Shown: positions 1 through 6,609 of the stretch, piece after piece
How the letters are laid out: each line of letters opens with the position of its first letter
How positions within the stretch are numbered: the first letter of the stretch is position 1
Source: Scatomonas sp963661545
GTDB lineage: Bacteria > Bacillota > Clostridia > Lachnospirales > Lachnospiraceae
Length of the DNA: 10,520 nucleotides
Assembly: GCA_963661545.1 (NCBI GenBank)
Contig: CAVLCU010000093.1
Location: 1-10,520, forward strand
Reading direction: 5' to 3'
The notes under the pieces: generated by a model
Seen by the model: only the letters and a program-made list of their open reading frames with translations
Told to the model about the DNA's origin: nothing
The model's database searches: none
Program-made: the position numbers and the translations under genes

Positions 1-412
1 TCATATCTCCGGCCGCATCTACGATCTGCTGACAGGCATCTGCCGCTGCATCCACCGGGTTCACCACAATCACCTTCTGTCCAGCATTCCTGGCTGTCTC
101 AACAAACTGAAGAAGCTTGCTTTGATCGTTCTGGGCATCCTGGGTGGTCAGCTTGATTCCCAGGGCTTGGGCTGCCTCAATAGCACCGGACTCCATCTCA
201 GAGAGAAACTCATCCCGATTTGCTATAATCATAGTTACCGTCCCAATCTCGTCACCGTCCCCCTCTGCATGGGATGCCGCCGCAGTTGATGTGCCCGAGC
301 TTCCCGATCCCCCGGAAGATGAGGATCCTCCGCTGCCTGATCCTCCGCAACCTACCAGACTTCCTGCCAGCATAGCAGCAGCCACCAGGGCAATCCCTAT
401 TTTCTTTCGCAT
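1..412 (-). CDS. Sugar ABC transporter substrate-binding lipoprotein, partial (N-terminal 137 residues)
   Basis: This is the start of a periplasmic-binding-protein type 1 (RbsB/ribose-binding-like) lipoprotein that would capture a sugar or cyclitol outside the membrane for an ABC permease. The gene runs off the left edge, so only the first 137 residues are seen. Residues 1-21 form a lipoprotein signal (MRKK, a hydrophobic stretch, then LVGC) with the lipid-bearing Cys at 22. A Gly/Ser-rich linker covers about residues 23-45. The binding fold then starts with a strand (IGTVTMIIAN), the long first helix (about 63-77) and the IVVNPVDA strand typical of this family. The start ATG at 412 has a GGGAGG ribosome binding site a few bases upstream. 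The gene is divergent from an AraC-type regulator. The substrate cannot be read from this fragment; the inositol-type operon nearby makes a cyclitol possible, which is inference. Confidence 0.86.
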   Translation of the reverse strand, partial: MRKKIGIALVAAAMLAGSLVGCGGSGSGGSSSSGGSGSSGTSTAAASHAEGDGDEIGTVTMIIANRDEFLSEMESGAIEAAQALGIKLTTQDAQNDQSKLLQFVETARNAGQKVIVVNPVDAAADACQQIVDAAGDM

Positions 413-458
413 ATCTTGTCCTCCCAACACGGTTTCTACTTATTATTGTGTGCCTTCT

Positions 459-473
459 CTTGTATCGATACTG
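459..473. promoter_or_regulatory. Putative operator, copy 1 (CTTGTATCGATACTG)
   Basis: Positions 462-471 are the perfect 10-bp palindrome GTATCGATAC. The 15-bp stretch matches 13 of 15 bases of 2940-2954 read on the minus strand. It starts 5 bases after the -10 box of the binding-protein promoter and so covers the likely transcription start. This placement suggests repression by a protein that also controls the gene at 1607-2881. The regulator is unknown. Confidence 0.5.
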
Positions 474-478
474 ACCCC

Positions 479-507
479 ATTATAGTCAATTATGACCCTT
501 CTGTCTT
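479..507 (-). promoter_or_regulatory. Probable promoter of the ABC binding-protein gene
   Basis: On the minus strand there is a perfect -10 hexamer TATAAT (484 down to 479). A 4-of-6 -35 hexamer AAGACA (507 down to 502) lies 17 bases upstream. Transcription would start near 472, about 60 bases before the ATG at 412. The shared palindromic element at 459-473 overlaps that start. Confidence 0.55.
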
Positions 508-580
508 TTGCCAGGCTGCCGCCAATTCCGGTCTTTTTTCCTGCTCAACTATCTGTTTTTTTGATTTCCTGCTCTATTTA

Positions 581-593
581 TTTTGCACAAGAT
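581..593 (+). promoter_or_regulatory. Direct repeat in the regulator's upstream region, copy 1
   Basis: TTTTGCACAAGAT here recurs as TTTTGCACAAAAT at 666-678, differing at one of 13 bases and offset by 85 bp, about eight helical turns. The pair sits between the divergent binding-protein and AraC-type genes, and the second copy lies inside the AraC-type promoter. Autoregulatory sites of the AraC-type protein are a reasonable reading, but the region is AT-rich and chance is possible. Confidence 0.3.
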
Positions 594-661
594 TTTCCTT
601 TTATGTTTTTCTTCTTTTGTATAATATATTGCTTTTTCTTCTGCCTGTGGCTGGAAAATGG

Positions 662-690
662 TGGTTTTTGCACAAAATATACCCTATAAT
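662..690 (+). promoter_or_regulatory. Probable promoter of the AraC-type regulator
   Basis: A perfect -10 hexamer TATAAT is at 685-690, 36 bases before the ATG at 726. The hexamer at -35 spacing (TGGTTT, 662-667) is poor, which suits a promoter that needs or is modulated by a bound regulator. The second copy of the TTTTGCACAA repeat (666-678) fills the spacer, where a bound protein would affect polymerase. Confidence 0.45.
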
Positions 691-725
691 GGGGATAGCG
701 GAAAACCTATACAAGGAGGAAGATC

Positions 726-1589
726 ATGATACTGAGTTTTGCCCAAAAGACTTTGCCGGAATTCTATCAGGAAGAACCAAGACCTCGCCTCTTAACAGCC
801 AGCAATATCTCCCGGGAATCCAGTCAATATGCCCGGGTTTTGCACAGCCACAGCGACCGGCTGGAGATTCTTCTGGTTCGTACCGGATCCGGTTACTACA
901 TCGTCGACCAGGAGCGATTCGATATCAAAGCCGGAACTGTCATCATCTGCAATGAGGGTTCTCTTCACGACGAGGTGCCTGAATACAATCATCAGCTCTC
1001 CATGTTCTGTATTGCCCTGGACCAGGTCCACATCAGGGGACTGCCCCGAAACCACCTGATTCCTGCCACCTTGAAGCCGGTCATTGAGATCCAACGGGAC
1101 TTCTCCCTGCTGGAATCCATCTTCCGTTCTATCTTCGAGGCTCTTTCCTGCGGGGATGAACTCGCCCAGGACAGCAGCTTTTATCTGGCCCAGGCTCTTC
1201 TGGCCCTGATCCAGCAGCTCTTTCACAGATATGGCTGTCCCACCACTCCTCCCCCTCGTAAGGAGAGTTTCTCTTTGCTCTCCGACATCAAGGGATATAT
1301 CGACCAGCACTACAAGGAGGATCTGTCTCTGGCCACCATCAGTGATCAGTTCTTCGTCAGCCAGTCTTACCTATCCCACCTCTTCAAAAGCAGGCTGGGA
1401 TATACCCCCATGCACTATATCTCCCGCCGCCGCATCGGAGAGGCTCAGCTTATGCTGGTATTTACGGATAAGACCATAACGGAAATCGCCTGCGAGGTAG
1501 GCTTTAACAGCCTGAGCCACTTTAATGTGCAATTCAAAAAATACGTAGGCCTGTCACCGGTGGTCTACCGGAACAAAAATCTGACTTGA
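726..1589 (+). CDS. AraC-family transcriptional regulator
   Basis: A 287-residue regulator with the usual AraC/XylS layout of sugar-responsive members. An N-terminal cupin-like sensor (about residues 30-100) contains HSHSDRLEILLV, an IKAG turn and a later GSLHDE motif. A helical linker follows. The C-terminal DNA-binding domain (about 186-285) has two helix-turn-helix units: the first near 203-224 (LATISDQFFVSQSYLSHLFK) and the second near 250-272 (TITEIACEVGF, then SLSHFNVQFKK), ending in the family signature GLSPVVYR. The ATG at 726 has AAGGAGGA at 713-720, five bases away. The gene is divergent from the sugar-binding protein and converges on the gene at 1607-2881 with only 17 bases between stops. 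It is the only regulator in view and probably responds to the transported or degraded substrate; its targets are inferred. Confidence 0.94.
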   Translation: MILSFAQKTLPEFYQEEPRPRLLTASNISRESSQYARVLHSHSDRLEILLVRTGSGYYIVDQERFDIKAGTVIICNEGSLHDEVPEYNHQLSMFCIALDQVHIRGLPRNHLIPATLKPVIEIQRDFSLLESIFRSIFEALSCGDELAQDSSFYLAQALLALIQQLFHRYGCPTTPPPRKESFSLLSDIKGYIDQHYKEDLSLATISDQFFVSQSYLSHLFKSRLGYTPMHYISRRRIGEAQLMLVFTDKTITEIACEVGFNSLSHFNVQFKKYVGLSPVVYRNKNLT

Positions 1590-1606
1590 GAAGGCCTCCT
1601 GGCTCT

Positions 1607-2881
1607 TTATTTGTCTCCGTTGAATTCGTGGATGGCATCGATCATGCCTACGATATTTTCCAGGGGCACATTGCACTGAATGATATGGATAGAGGCACAG
1701 ATATACCCTCCGTTTTTCGAGAAGATCTCGCAGCGCTCCTTGACCTGATCCTTGACCTCCTGGACAGTTCCAAAGGGCAGAACCTTCTGGGTATCCACGC
1801 AGCCCCCCCAGAATACCATCTGATCTCCGTAGGCATCCTTCAGGCGCTGGGGATCCATGCCTGCAGCGGAGCACTGAACCGGATTTACGGAGTCAAAGCC
1901 GCTTTCGATCAGCTTGGGTATGACATCATAGATGGCTCCGCAGGAATGCTTCAGGGTATGCCATTTGGCATGCTGGTGGACCCAGTCGTTCATTTTCTTA
2001 TAATAGGGCTTATAGAATTCCTCGAAAGTGTCTAAAGAGCACATCAAAGACCGCTGGTTGCCGAAATCTGTTCCGCAGATATAGGCCACATCCACCAGGT
2101 CACCCAGGATGTCAAACATTTTCGTCCAGTTCTCGATCATCCTGTCCGTCTGATATTCGAAGACCTGGTGGACATAATCCGGATAGAGGAGGGGAGCCAT
2201 ATACCAGTCAGACACCGTCCGGATCCCCTTGGGGTGCTTCAGCTGGGGGCCTGCGATAAAAGCAGCATCCCCCAGGGCTGCTCCGCCTGGATCAAAGACC
2301 ACTGCCCGACCGGTCTTCTTATTCTTGTATTCCTGGGCAACCTTGCGAAGATAAGCCAGGTTATCCTCGCTGATCTCGCCATATTCCTCGCAGTTGTCCA
2401 TGAAGTCCATATGGTCTTCATCCATGGGCTCCGGCCGCTCCACATTGTCGAAATAAAAGCCGCCTGCAGGCATATGGCCACTGGGAGCTACCGAAGTATC
2501 ACCCTGGGGATAGATGAAATATCCCCCCTTGCCGTCATCTCGAATCTGACACTCCTTGGGTACCAAGAGATCCACTCCCATGTATTTCCATTCCTTCCAA
2601 TCTCCATCAGTGCGAAGACCAAAGCTGGCATTAAAGGGAGTGATCTGCTCCACATCGGTTCCGATGGCTGCCTTTAGGTCCTCATCCATGGCTCCGGTCA
2701 TGCCGAAGATATCAAATACCTTGATCGGCCGCTTCTCCAAGCCATAATAATCTCTCAGCTTCGCTACATTCGTTACATGCAAGGTAGAGCATCCCATGCC
2801 CCCCATATCCATAGGCACCTTGTCCGGCTGTCTGTGAGCAAATGCTGTCCTTACTCTTTCTTTTGAAGTCATCGTAGTCAT
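1607..2881 (-). CDS. Uroporphyrinogen decarboxylase-superfamily protein, probable corrinoid-type methyltransferase
   Basis: A 424-residue protein of the UROD/MtaA superfamily, but not a haem-synthesis HemE. It begins with the superfamily signature SKERVRTAFAHRQPDKVPMD, has a VFDPGGAALGD segment mid-protein, and continues with GTDFGNQRS and YKPYYKKM. Numbered from the chosen start, His312 and Cys314 (KHSCG) and Cys361 (FWGGCVDTQ) form an H-x-C...C pattern like the zinc site of MtaA/MtbA/CmuA-type enzymes, which activate a methyl acceptor or move methyl groups to or from corrinoids. I infer methyl transfer or demethylation; the substrate is unknown. I chose the ATG at 2881, which has GGGGGA seven bases upstream. 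An ATG at 2896 would add five residues but has no ribosome binding site. No corrinoid protein lies beside it. It has its own promoter and the GTATCGATRC operator. Confidence 0.88.
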   Translation of the reverse strand: MTTMTSKERVRTAFAHRQPDKVPMDMGGMGCSTLHVTNVAKLRDYYGLEKRPIKVFDIFGMTGAMDEDLKAAIGTDVEQITPFNASFGLRTDGDWKEWKYMGVDLLVPKECQIRDDGKGGYFIYPQGDTSVAPSGHMPAGGFYFDNVERPEPMDEDHMDFMDNCEEYGEISEDNLAYLRKVAQEYKNKKTGRAVVFDPGGAALGDAAFIAGPQLKHPKGIRTVSDWYMAPLLYPDYVHQVFEYQTDRMIENWTKMFDILGDLVDVAYICGTDFGNQRSLMCSLDTFEEFYKPYYKKMNDWVHQHAKWHTLKHSCGAIYDVIPKLIESGFDSVNPVQCSAAGMDPQRLKDAYGDQMVFWGGCVDTQKVLPFGTVQEVKDQVKERCEIFSKNGGYICASIHIIQCNVPLENIVGMIDAIHEFNGDK

Positions 2882-2898
2882 AGTAAAATCCCCCATAC

Positions 2899-2939
2899 TT
2901 TGAACTTGTTTGAACCGGTTTCCGCAACAATTGGTTTCC
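2899..2939 (-). repeat. Short direct repeats in the leader of the UROD-family gene
   Basis: On the plus strand TTTGAAC occurs at 2899-2905 and 2909-2915 (10-bp offset), and GGTTTCC at 2917-2923 and 2933-2939 (16-bp offset). All lie between the predicted transcription start and the start codon. Regularly spaced half-sites like these can be regulator contacts, but the units are short and the reading is weak. Confidence 0.25.
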
Positions 2940-2954
2940 TAGCATCGATACAAG
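2940..2954. promoter_or_regulatory. Putative operator, copy 2 (minus strand CTTGTATCGATGCTA)
   Basis: This matches the element at 459-473 at 13 of 15 bases. One palindrome base is changed, giving GTATCGATGC. It starts three bases after the -10 box of the UROD-family gene, nearly the same place as copy 1 relative to its own -10 box. Two matched sites at matched positions argue for one regulator controlling both genes. Confidence 0.5.
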
Positions 2955-2957
2955 CGT

Positions 2958-2963
2958 ATTATA
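2958..2963 (-). promoter_or_regulatory. -10 box of the UROD-family gene
   Basis: The minus strand carries a perfect TATAAT at 2963 down to 2958. A start near 2951 would give a leader of about 70 bases before the ATG at 2881. The -35 position (2986 down to 2981, TAGCGA) is a poor match, so the promoter may need an activator. The site lies downstream of the hairpin at 3076-3116, so the gene is probably transcribed separately from the large operon. Confidence 0.45.
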
Positions 2964-3075
2964 GCCTGGGGGGTGTCTTTTCGCTATGGGATTACTGCCA
3001 TCTATATTCCCTTTTTGGGGGGCAAATCCTCCTTTTTTTCGATTTCATGCACACAGCCTTTTATCACTGAGCGAC

Positions 3076-3116
3076 ACAAAGCCCGCCTTGTCCCAAACAG
3101 ACAAGGCGGGCTTTGT
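3076..3116 (-). terminator. Strong hairpin, probable terminator of the iolD-isomerase operon
   Basis: A perfect 17-bp stem (3076-3092 with 3100-3116) with a 7-base loop lies 16 bases past the stop codon of the isomerase gene. It contains CCCGCC/GGCGGG and a T triplet near the end of each arm. The U-tract is short and mostly paired within the stem, so it is not a textbook intrinsic terminator, and it could also act on plus-strand transcripts. Its position at the end of five codirectional genes makes termination or 3'-end protection the likely role. Confidence 0.75.
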
Positions 3117-3132
3117 AAGTGGCATAGGCTGT

Positions 3133-3780
3133 TTATTTGGCCAATACTTGGTCTACGGCTGCAAGGATGTCCGGACACTTGCATTTCTCTCGAAAGAGGT
3201 CATAGCGGATACCGGCGAATCCTCCCTTGATACGTTCAATCAGATCCGGGTCATCGATGGAAGCCAGCAGATCGGTCAATTTGGGATGGGAGTAGGATTT
3301 CAGCTTAATGGTACGGGCTGCATTCTCCTGCTCGGACTGGGCGGAGCTTTCCGGATATCCGCCCCCCGGCTCCTGGGCAAAGAGCTTCTCAAATAAATAT
3401 TCCAGGTTGATTTCCCCGGCCCAGCCCCAGCCCTTTGCATAGGGAAGGGACATGCAATTCCCATTATTGACCTGGGTAAAGAGGAAGGAGTCCGTGGGAT
3501 CCGAGCAAAGGCCGCATACCACACCTGGCATGGCATTGGCCGCAATCATTGCTCCCTCCCCGGTTCCGCAGCCTGTTACCACGAAATCCGCTGCCTTGGC
3601 ATTCAAAAGGGCAGAGATAAAGAAGGCATTCTGGATATAGGTCTGTCTGTGATCCTCTGCATGAAACTGTCCGTAGTTGGTAACCCTGTGTCCATTTGCC
3701 TCTGCCACCTTTTTGAGGGTGGTATAAACCAGTTCATTTTTAGCACAAGTGCTATATTCCATTACTAATGCGATTTCCAT
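3133..3780 (-). CDS. RpiB/LacA/LacB-superfamily sugar isomerase, DhuI-like
   Basis: A 215-residue aldose-ketose isomerase. It is longer than ribose-5-phosphate isomerase B (about 150 residues) and matches the DhuI-like branch, known from streptococcal glycosaminoglycan breakdown, where DhuI isomerises the deoxy-hexosulose-uronate DHU. Visible marks are the CGTGEG loop with Cys71 at the RpiB catalytic-Cys position, the PGVVCGLCSDPTDSF segment, NNGNCMSLPYAKGWGW, and EKLFAQEPGGGYP. The last 70 residues form the branch-specific helical tail. Translation most likely starts at ATG 3780 (GGGAG eight bases upstream); a TTG six bases further up is less likely. It is last in the operon, 24 bases after the dehydratase gene. 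With iolD in the same operon I infer an isomerase for a ring-opened deoxy sugar acid, perhaps 5-deoxyglucuronate, in place of IolB. The exact substrate is unproven. Confidence 0.9.
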   Translation of the reverse strand: MEIALVMEYSTCAKNELVYTTLKKVAEANGHRVTNYGQFHAEDHRQTYIQNAFFISALLNAKAADFVVTGCGTGEGAMIAANAMPGVVCGLCSDPTDSFLFTQVNNGNCMSLPYAKGWGWAGEINLEYLFEKLFAQEPGGGYPESSAQSEQENAARTIKLKSYSHPKLTDLLASIDDPDLIERIKGGFAGIRYDLFREKCKCPDILAAVDQVLAK

Positions 3781-3804
3781 TGTCAAAGCTCCCTTCCCTC
3801 TGCC

Positions 3805-5250
3805 TTAGTTGATTCTTGCAATTTTCTTAGCCAGCATTTTCTTGCGTTCCATATTGGACTGGCGGGCGATCATGATCCGCTGGGCCTGGGGGGATCCTGC
3901 GCCATGCATGGATTCCGGCAGGTAGCCTACGGCTGCGGTTCCCATAGTCATATTTTCGATCAGGCGCAAAAGCCGCATGCGGTCCTCGGTGGGGACAGAG
4001 GCCACCCCCTTGAGGTATTTCTCAATATAAGCATGGGTGGCCGGGTTGCGATAATCTGCCTCGGAGGGCTGGGTGACCATGATACCTCCGGCCAGATCCT
4101 GGGCTAGGCGAGCAATCTCATAGGGGAAGCGAGTGACATTCTGCTTGCAGACATTGGCCAGGAGCAGGTCGATCAGGTAGTTGCCGCTCTTGGTCTTCTT
4201 GCCCTGGCAGGAGCAGGCGATCCCGCAGCTGTAGAGAGTCTCATTCAAATGAGTCATTTCAATGAGCTTGTCCTTCACATGGCTGGCCTTGGAGGAACCG
4301 GCCATCTCCCCGGCCAGGGCAGCTGCTCCGATGAGCACATCTCCCACCCCTACCTTGCAGCCCCCGTAGCTCTGGCGGTGATAGCCGGCAAAGCGCTCTA
4401 CCATCATTCCGGCATACTTGGTCTCCCCGTTCAGGAAGATCATCTCATTGGGCACGAAGACCCGGTCAAAGATCACCAGAACCTCATGGCCCCCGTAGGT
4501 CTTATTGCCTACGTCAATATCGCAATATTCCTCCGTCTTGCGGGTATCACAGGACTGGCGGCCCATGATGAGGGTAATACCTTCCGCATCGCTGGGACAG
4601 GCGAAGGAAATGGCATAATCCTCGTCCCCCTCTTTCATGGAAATGGTGGGCATAACAATCACATAGTGGCTGTTGAGATAACCGGTCTGGTGAGCCTTGG
4701 CGCCGGTCACATAGACCCCTTCCGGAGTACGTTCCACCACATGAAGGTAAAGATCCGGATCTGCCTGCTGGGAGGGGGACAAGGATCGATCTCCCTTGAC
4801 GTCCGTCATAGCTCCGTCCACTCCCCAATCCTGCTCCTGCACCTGGGTCCAGAACCCGACAAAATTCTGATGGTAATGGGTTCCACATTCCTCATCCGTC
4901 TCATAGGTAGTGGAATAGACGGCATTGGCCGCATCCAAACCTACACAGCGCTGGAAGCAGGAGGCGGTCTTCTGGCCGCAGAGCCTTTGCATCTTGACCT
5001 TCCTGACCAGATCCTCCGTGGATTGATGCAGGTGGGTGAAGCGGTTGATCTTCTTGCCCGTCAGGTTGGAGGTGGCCGTCATCAAGTCCTCATATTGGGG
5101 ATCCTCTGCCAGCTCATAGGTGGCCGCAAAAGAATTTAAGGAAGGACGTACAATGAGATGGTCCACCACATTTTCCACCTTTTTTCCAAAGCAATAGAGA
5201 TTCAAGTTCAATTTTCGCAAAGATTCGATATATTCCTCTTTCGTCATCAT
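3805..5250 (-). CDS. abfD: 4-Hydroxybutyryl-CoA dehydratase / vinylacetyl-CoA delta-isomerase
   Basis: A 481-residue [4Fe-4S] and FAD enzyme that dehydrates 4-hydroxybutyryl-CoA to crotonyl-CoA by a radical mechanism and also isomerises vinylacetyl-CoA. It matches C. aminobutyricum AbfD closely as I recall that sequence, sharing EEYIESLRKLN-type N-terminal residues, QKTASCFQRCVG, YHRQSYGGCKVGVGD and ESMHGAGSPQAQRIMIARQ. The four cluster ligands are all present: Cys98, Cys102, His291 and Cys298, each one less than the numbers known for AbfD. This argues for true 4-hydroxybutyryl-CoA chemistry rather than the related flavin hydroxylases. The start at 5250 has GGAGGAGG eight bases upstream; a second ATG follows at 5247. 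It lies 37 bases after the CoA-transferase and 24 before the isomerase. The enzyme is oxygen sensitive and cytoplasmic, so the host is a strict anaerobe. Confidence 0.96.
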   Translation of the reverse strand: MMTKEEYIESLRKLNLNLYCFGKKVENVVDHLIVRPSLNSFAATYELAEDPQYEDLMTATSNLTGKKINRFTHLHQSTEDLVRKVKMQRLCGQKTASCFQRCVGLDAANAVYSTTYETDEECGTHYHQNFVGFWTQVQEQDWGVDGAMTDVKGDRSLSPSQQADPDLYLHVVERTPEGVYVTGAKAHQTGYLNSHYVIVMPTISMKEGDEDYAISFACPSDAEGITLIMGRQSCDTRKTEEYCDIDVGNKTYGGHEVLVIFDRVFVPNEMIFLNGETKYAGMMVERFAGYHRQSYGGCKVGVGDVLIGAAALAGEMAGSSKASHVKDKLIEMTHLNETLYSCGIACSCQGKKTKSGNYLIDLLLANVCKQNVTRFPYEIARLAQDLAGGIMVTQPSEADYRNPATHAYIEKYLKGVASVPTEDRMRLLRLIENMTMGTAAVGYLPESMHGAGSPQAQRIMIARQSNMERKKMLAKKIARIN

Positions 5251-5287
5251 TTCTTATTCCTCCTCCAACATAAGGTGGGTTTGACTG

Positions 5288-6595
5288 TCATGCAGTCAGG
5301 GATTCTCCAAAACGCTCCCGATACTCTTCCATCAGAGCCGGTCGAAACTTAGGATGGGCAATGGCTATGAGCCGCTTGGCACGTTCCCGCAAGGTCTGGC
5401 CTCTCAGCTGGGCAATGCCATATTCGGTCACCACATAATTCACATCGCACCGGCTGGTGGTCACCGGTCCTCCCCTGGTAATGGTAGATACGATCTTGGA
5501 GGCCTCATCCCCCTTAGTGGTGGAATGGAGGGCAATGATGGACCGTCCCCCCTTTGACCGATTAGCTCCCCGAACAAAGTCCATCTGGCCTCCGATCCCG
5601 GAGATCTGCCGCAATCCTATGGCCTCCGCACAGATCTGCCCCTGCAGATCCACCTCCACACAGGAATTGATGGAAACCACATTGTCATTTTGGGAAATCA
5701 CGTAGGGATCGTTACATACATCCACCGGCAGCATCTGTATCATGGGATTGTTATCTGCATAATCGTAGAGCTTCCTGGTACCCATCAGGAAGGATACCGT
5801 TACCTTGCCCGGATCCCGCTGCTTACACTGGCCGTTGATCACCCCATTTTCCAGCAGGGGCAGGACTCCGTCCGAGATCATCTCGCTGTGGATGCCCAGG
5901 TTCTTCTTATCCCCCAGAAAGGCTAATACCGCATCCGGCATGGCGCCGATTCCCAGCTGCAGACAGTCTCCATCTCTCACCAGCTGGGCGATATATTCCC
6001 CTATGGCTCGATCCTTGTCTCCTATGGGAGCCGGCTGGGATTCCACCAGAGGCTCCTGGGAATGGAGGAAAGCATCAATCTGGGATACGTGGACAAAGGT
6101 TTCCCCATAGGTTCTGGGCATATGGGGGTTCACCTCGGCAATTACCCGTTTGGCTGTCTTTACCGCCTGAACGGCATAGTCACAGGACACCCCCAGGGAA
6201 ATGTATCCTCTCTCATCCGGCGGGGTGCTGATGAAGGCAAAAACATCCAGGGGCAGGGTGCCGTCCCGGAACATGCCCGGGATATCAGAGAAAAATACCG
6301 GGGTATAATCTGCCCGATGGTCTGCCAGAGCCTTGCGGGAGGCTCCTCCGGCGAACATGGAATTGTGGCGAAAATGCTCTTCCATCCCCGGCTGCAGGTA
6401 TTCCCCGGTGCCCAGATAAACCATATGACGGATCTCCACATTATGAAATTCCTCCGCCAGGCTGGCCATGGTACGCTGGAAGAGGGCGGGCTCTGCCACC
6501 GCATGACCAAAGAGGACATGATCCCCGTCCCTCAGCATGCGGACAGCCTCTTCTGGGGTTTTGGTATGGTCCTGATAATATTTCTTCCAATCCAT
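5288..6595 (-). CDS. abfT: 4-Hydroxybutyrate CoA-transferase
   Basis: A 435-residue family I CoA-transferase of the acetyl-CoA hydrolase/transferase type. It moves CoA from acetyl-CoA or butyryl-CoA to 4-hydroxybutyrate, supplying the dehydratase. It starts MDWKKYYQDH, like AbfT of C. aminobutyricum. The glycine-rich QLGIGAMPDAVL is at about 213-224, and GIHSEMISDGV places the catalytic glutamate at 238, the known position in AbfT. The C-terminal part has GIGGQMDFVRGA, TTSRCDVNYVVTEYGIAQLRG and IAHPKFRPALMEEYRERF. The reading frame is open far upstream but the ATG at 6595, preceded by GGGGGAAG, is the real start; the extra upstream frame overlaps the dehydrogenase gene. It lies 14 bases after that gene, so the two are surely cotranscribed. 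4-Hydroxybutyrate is the best substrate guess from neighbours; 3-hydroxypropionate or other short hydroxy acids remain possible. Confidence 0.94.
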   Translation of the reverse strand: MDWKKYYQDHTKTPEEAVRMLRDGDHVLFGHAVAEPALFQRTMASLAEEFHNVEIRHMVYLGTGEYLQPGMEEHFRHNSMFAGGASRKALADHRADYTPVFFSDIPGMFRDGTLPLDVFAFISTPPDERGYISLGVSCDYAVQAVKTAKRVIAEVNPHMPRTYGETFVHVSQIDAFLHSQEPLVESQPAPIGDKDRAIGEYIAQLVRDGDCLQLGIGAMPDAVLAFLGDKKNLGIHSEMISDGVLPLLENGVINGQCKQRDPGKVTVSFLMGTRKLYDYADNNPMIQMLPVDVCNDPYVISQNDNVVSINSCVEVDLQGQICAEAIGLRQISGIGGQMDFVRGANRSKGGRSIIALHSTTKGDEASKIVSTITRGGPVTTSRCDVNYVVTEYGIAQLRGQTLRERAKRLIAIAHPKFRPALMEEYRERFGESLTA

Positions 6596-6609
6596 TTCTC
6601 TTCCCCCGT

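Noticed and set aside
416..955. 179-residue plus-strand frame across the intergenic region and the AraC-type gene
   Set aside because: It overlaps the well-supported regulator in another frame and crosses promoters; the hydrophobic part only reflects T-rich DNA.
1590..1606. Possible terminator between the converging AraC-type and UROD-family genes
   Set aside because: Only 17 bases with a short AGGCCT palindrome; there is no stable stem with a T-run.
3002..3184. 60-residue minus-strand frame covering the terminator
   Set aside because: It runs through the 17-bp hairpin and the end of the isomerase gene, and has no ribosome binding site.
4249..5139. 296-residue plus-strand frame inside the dehydratase gene
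   Set aside because: It is antisense to a strongly conserved gene, with composition typical of a codon-bias shadow and no ribosome binding site.
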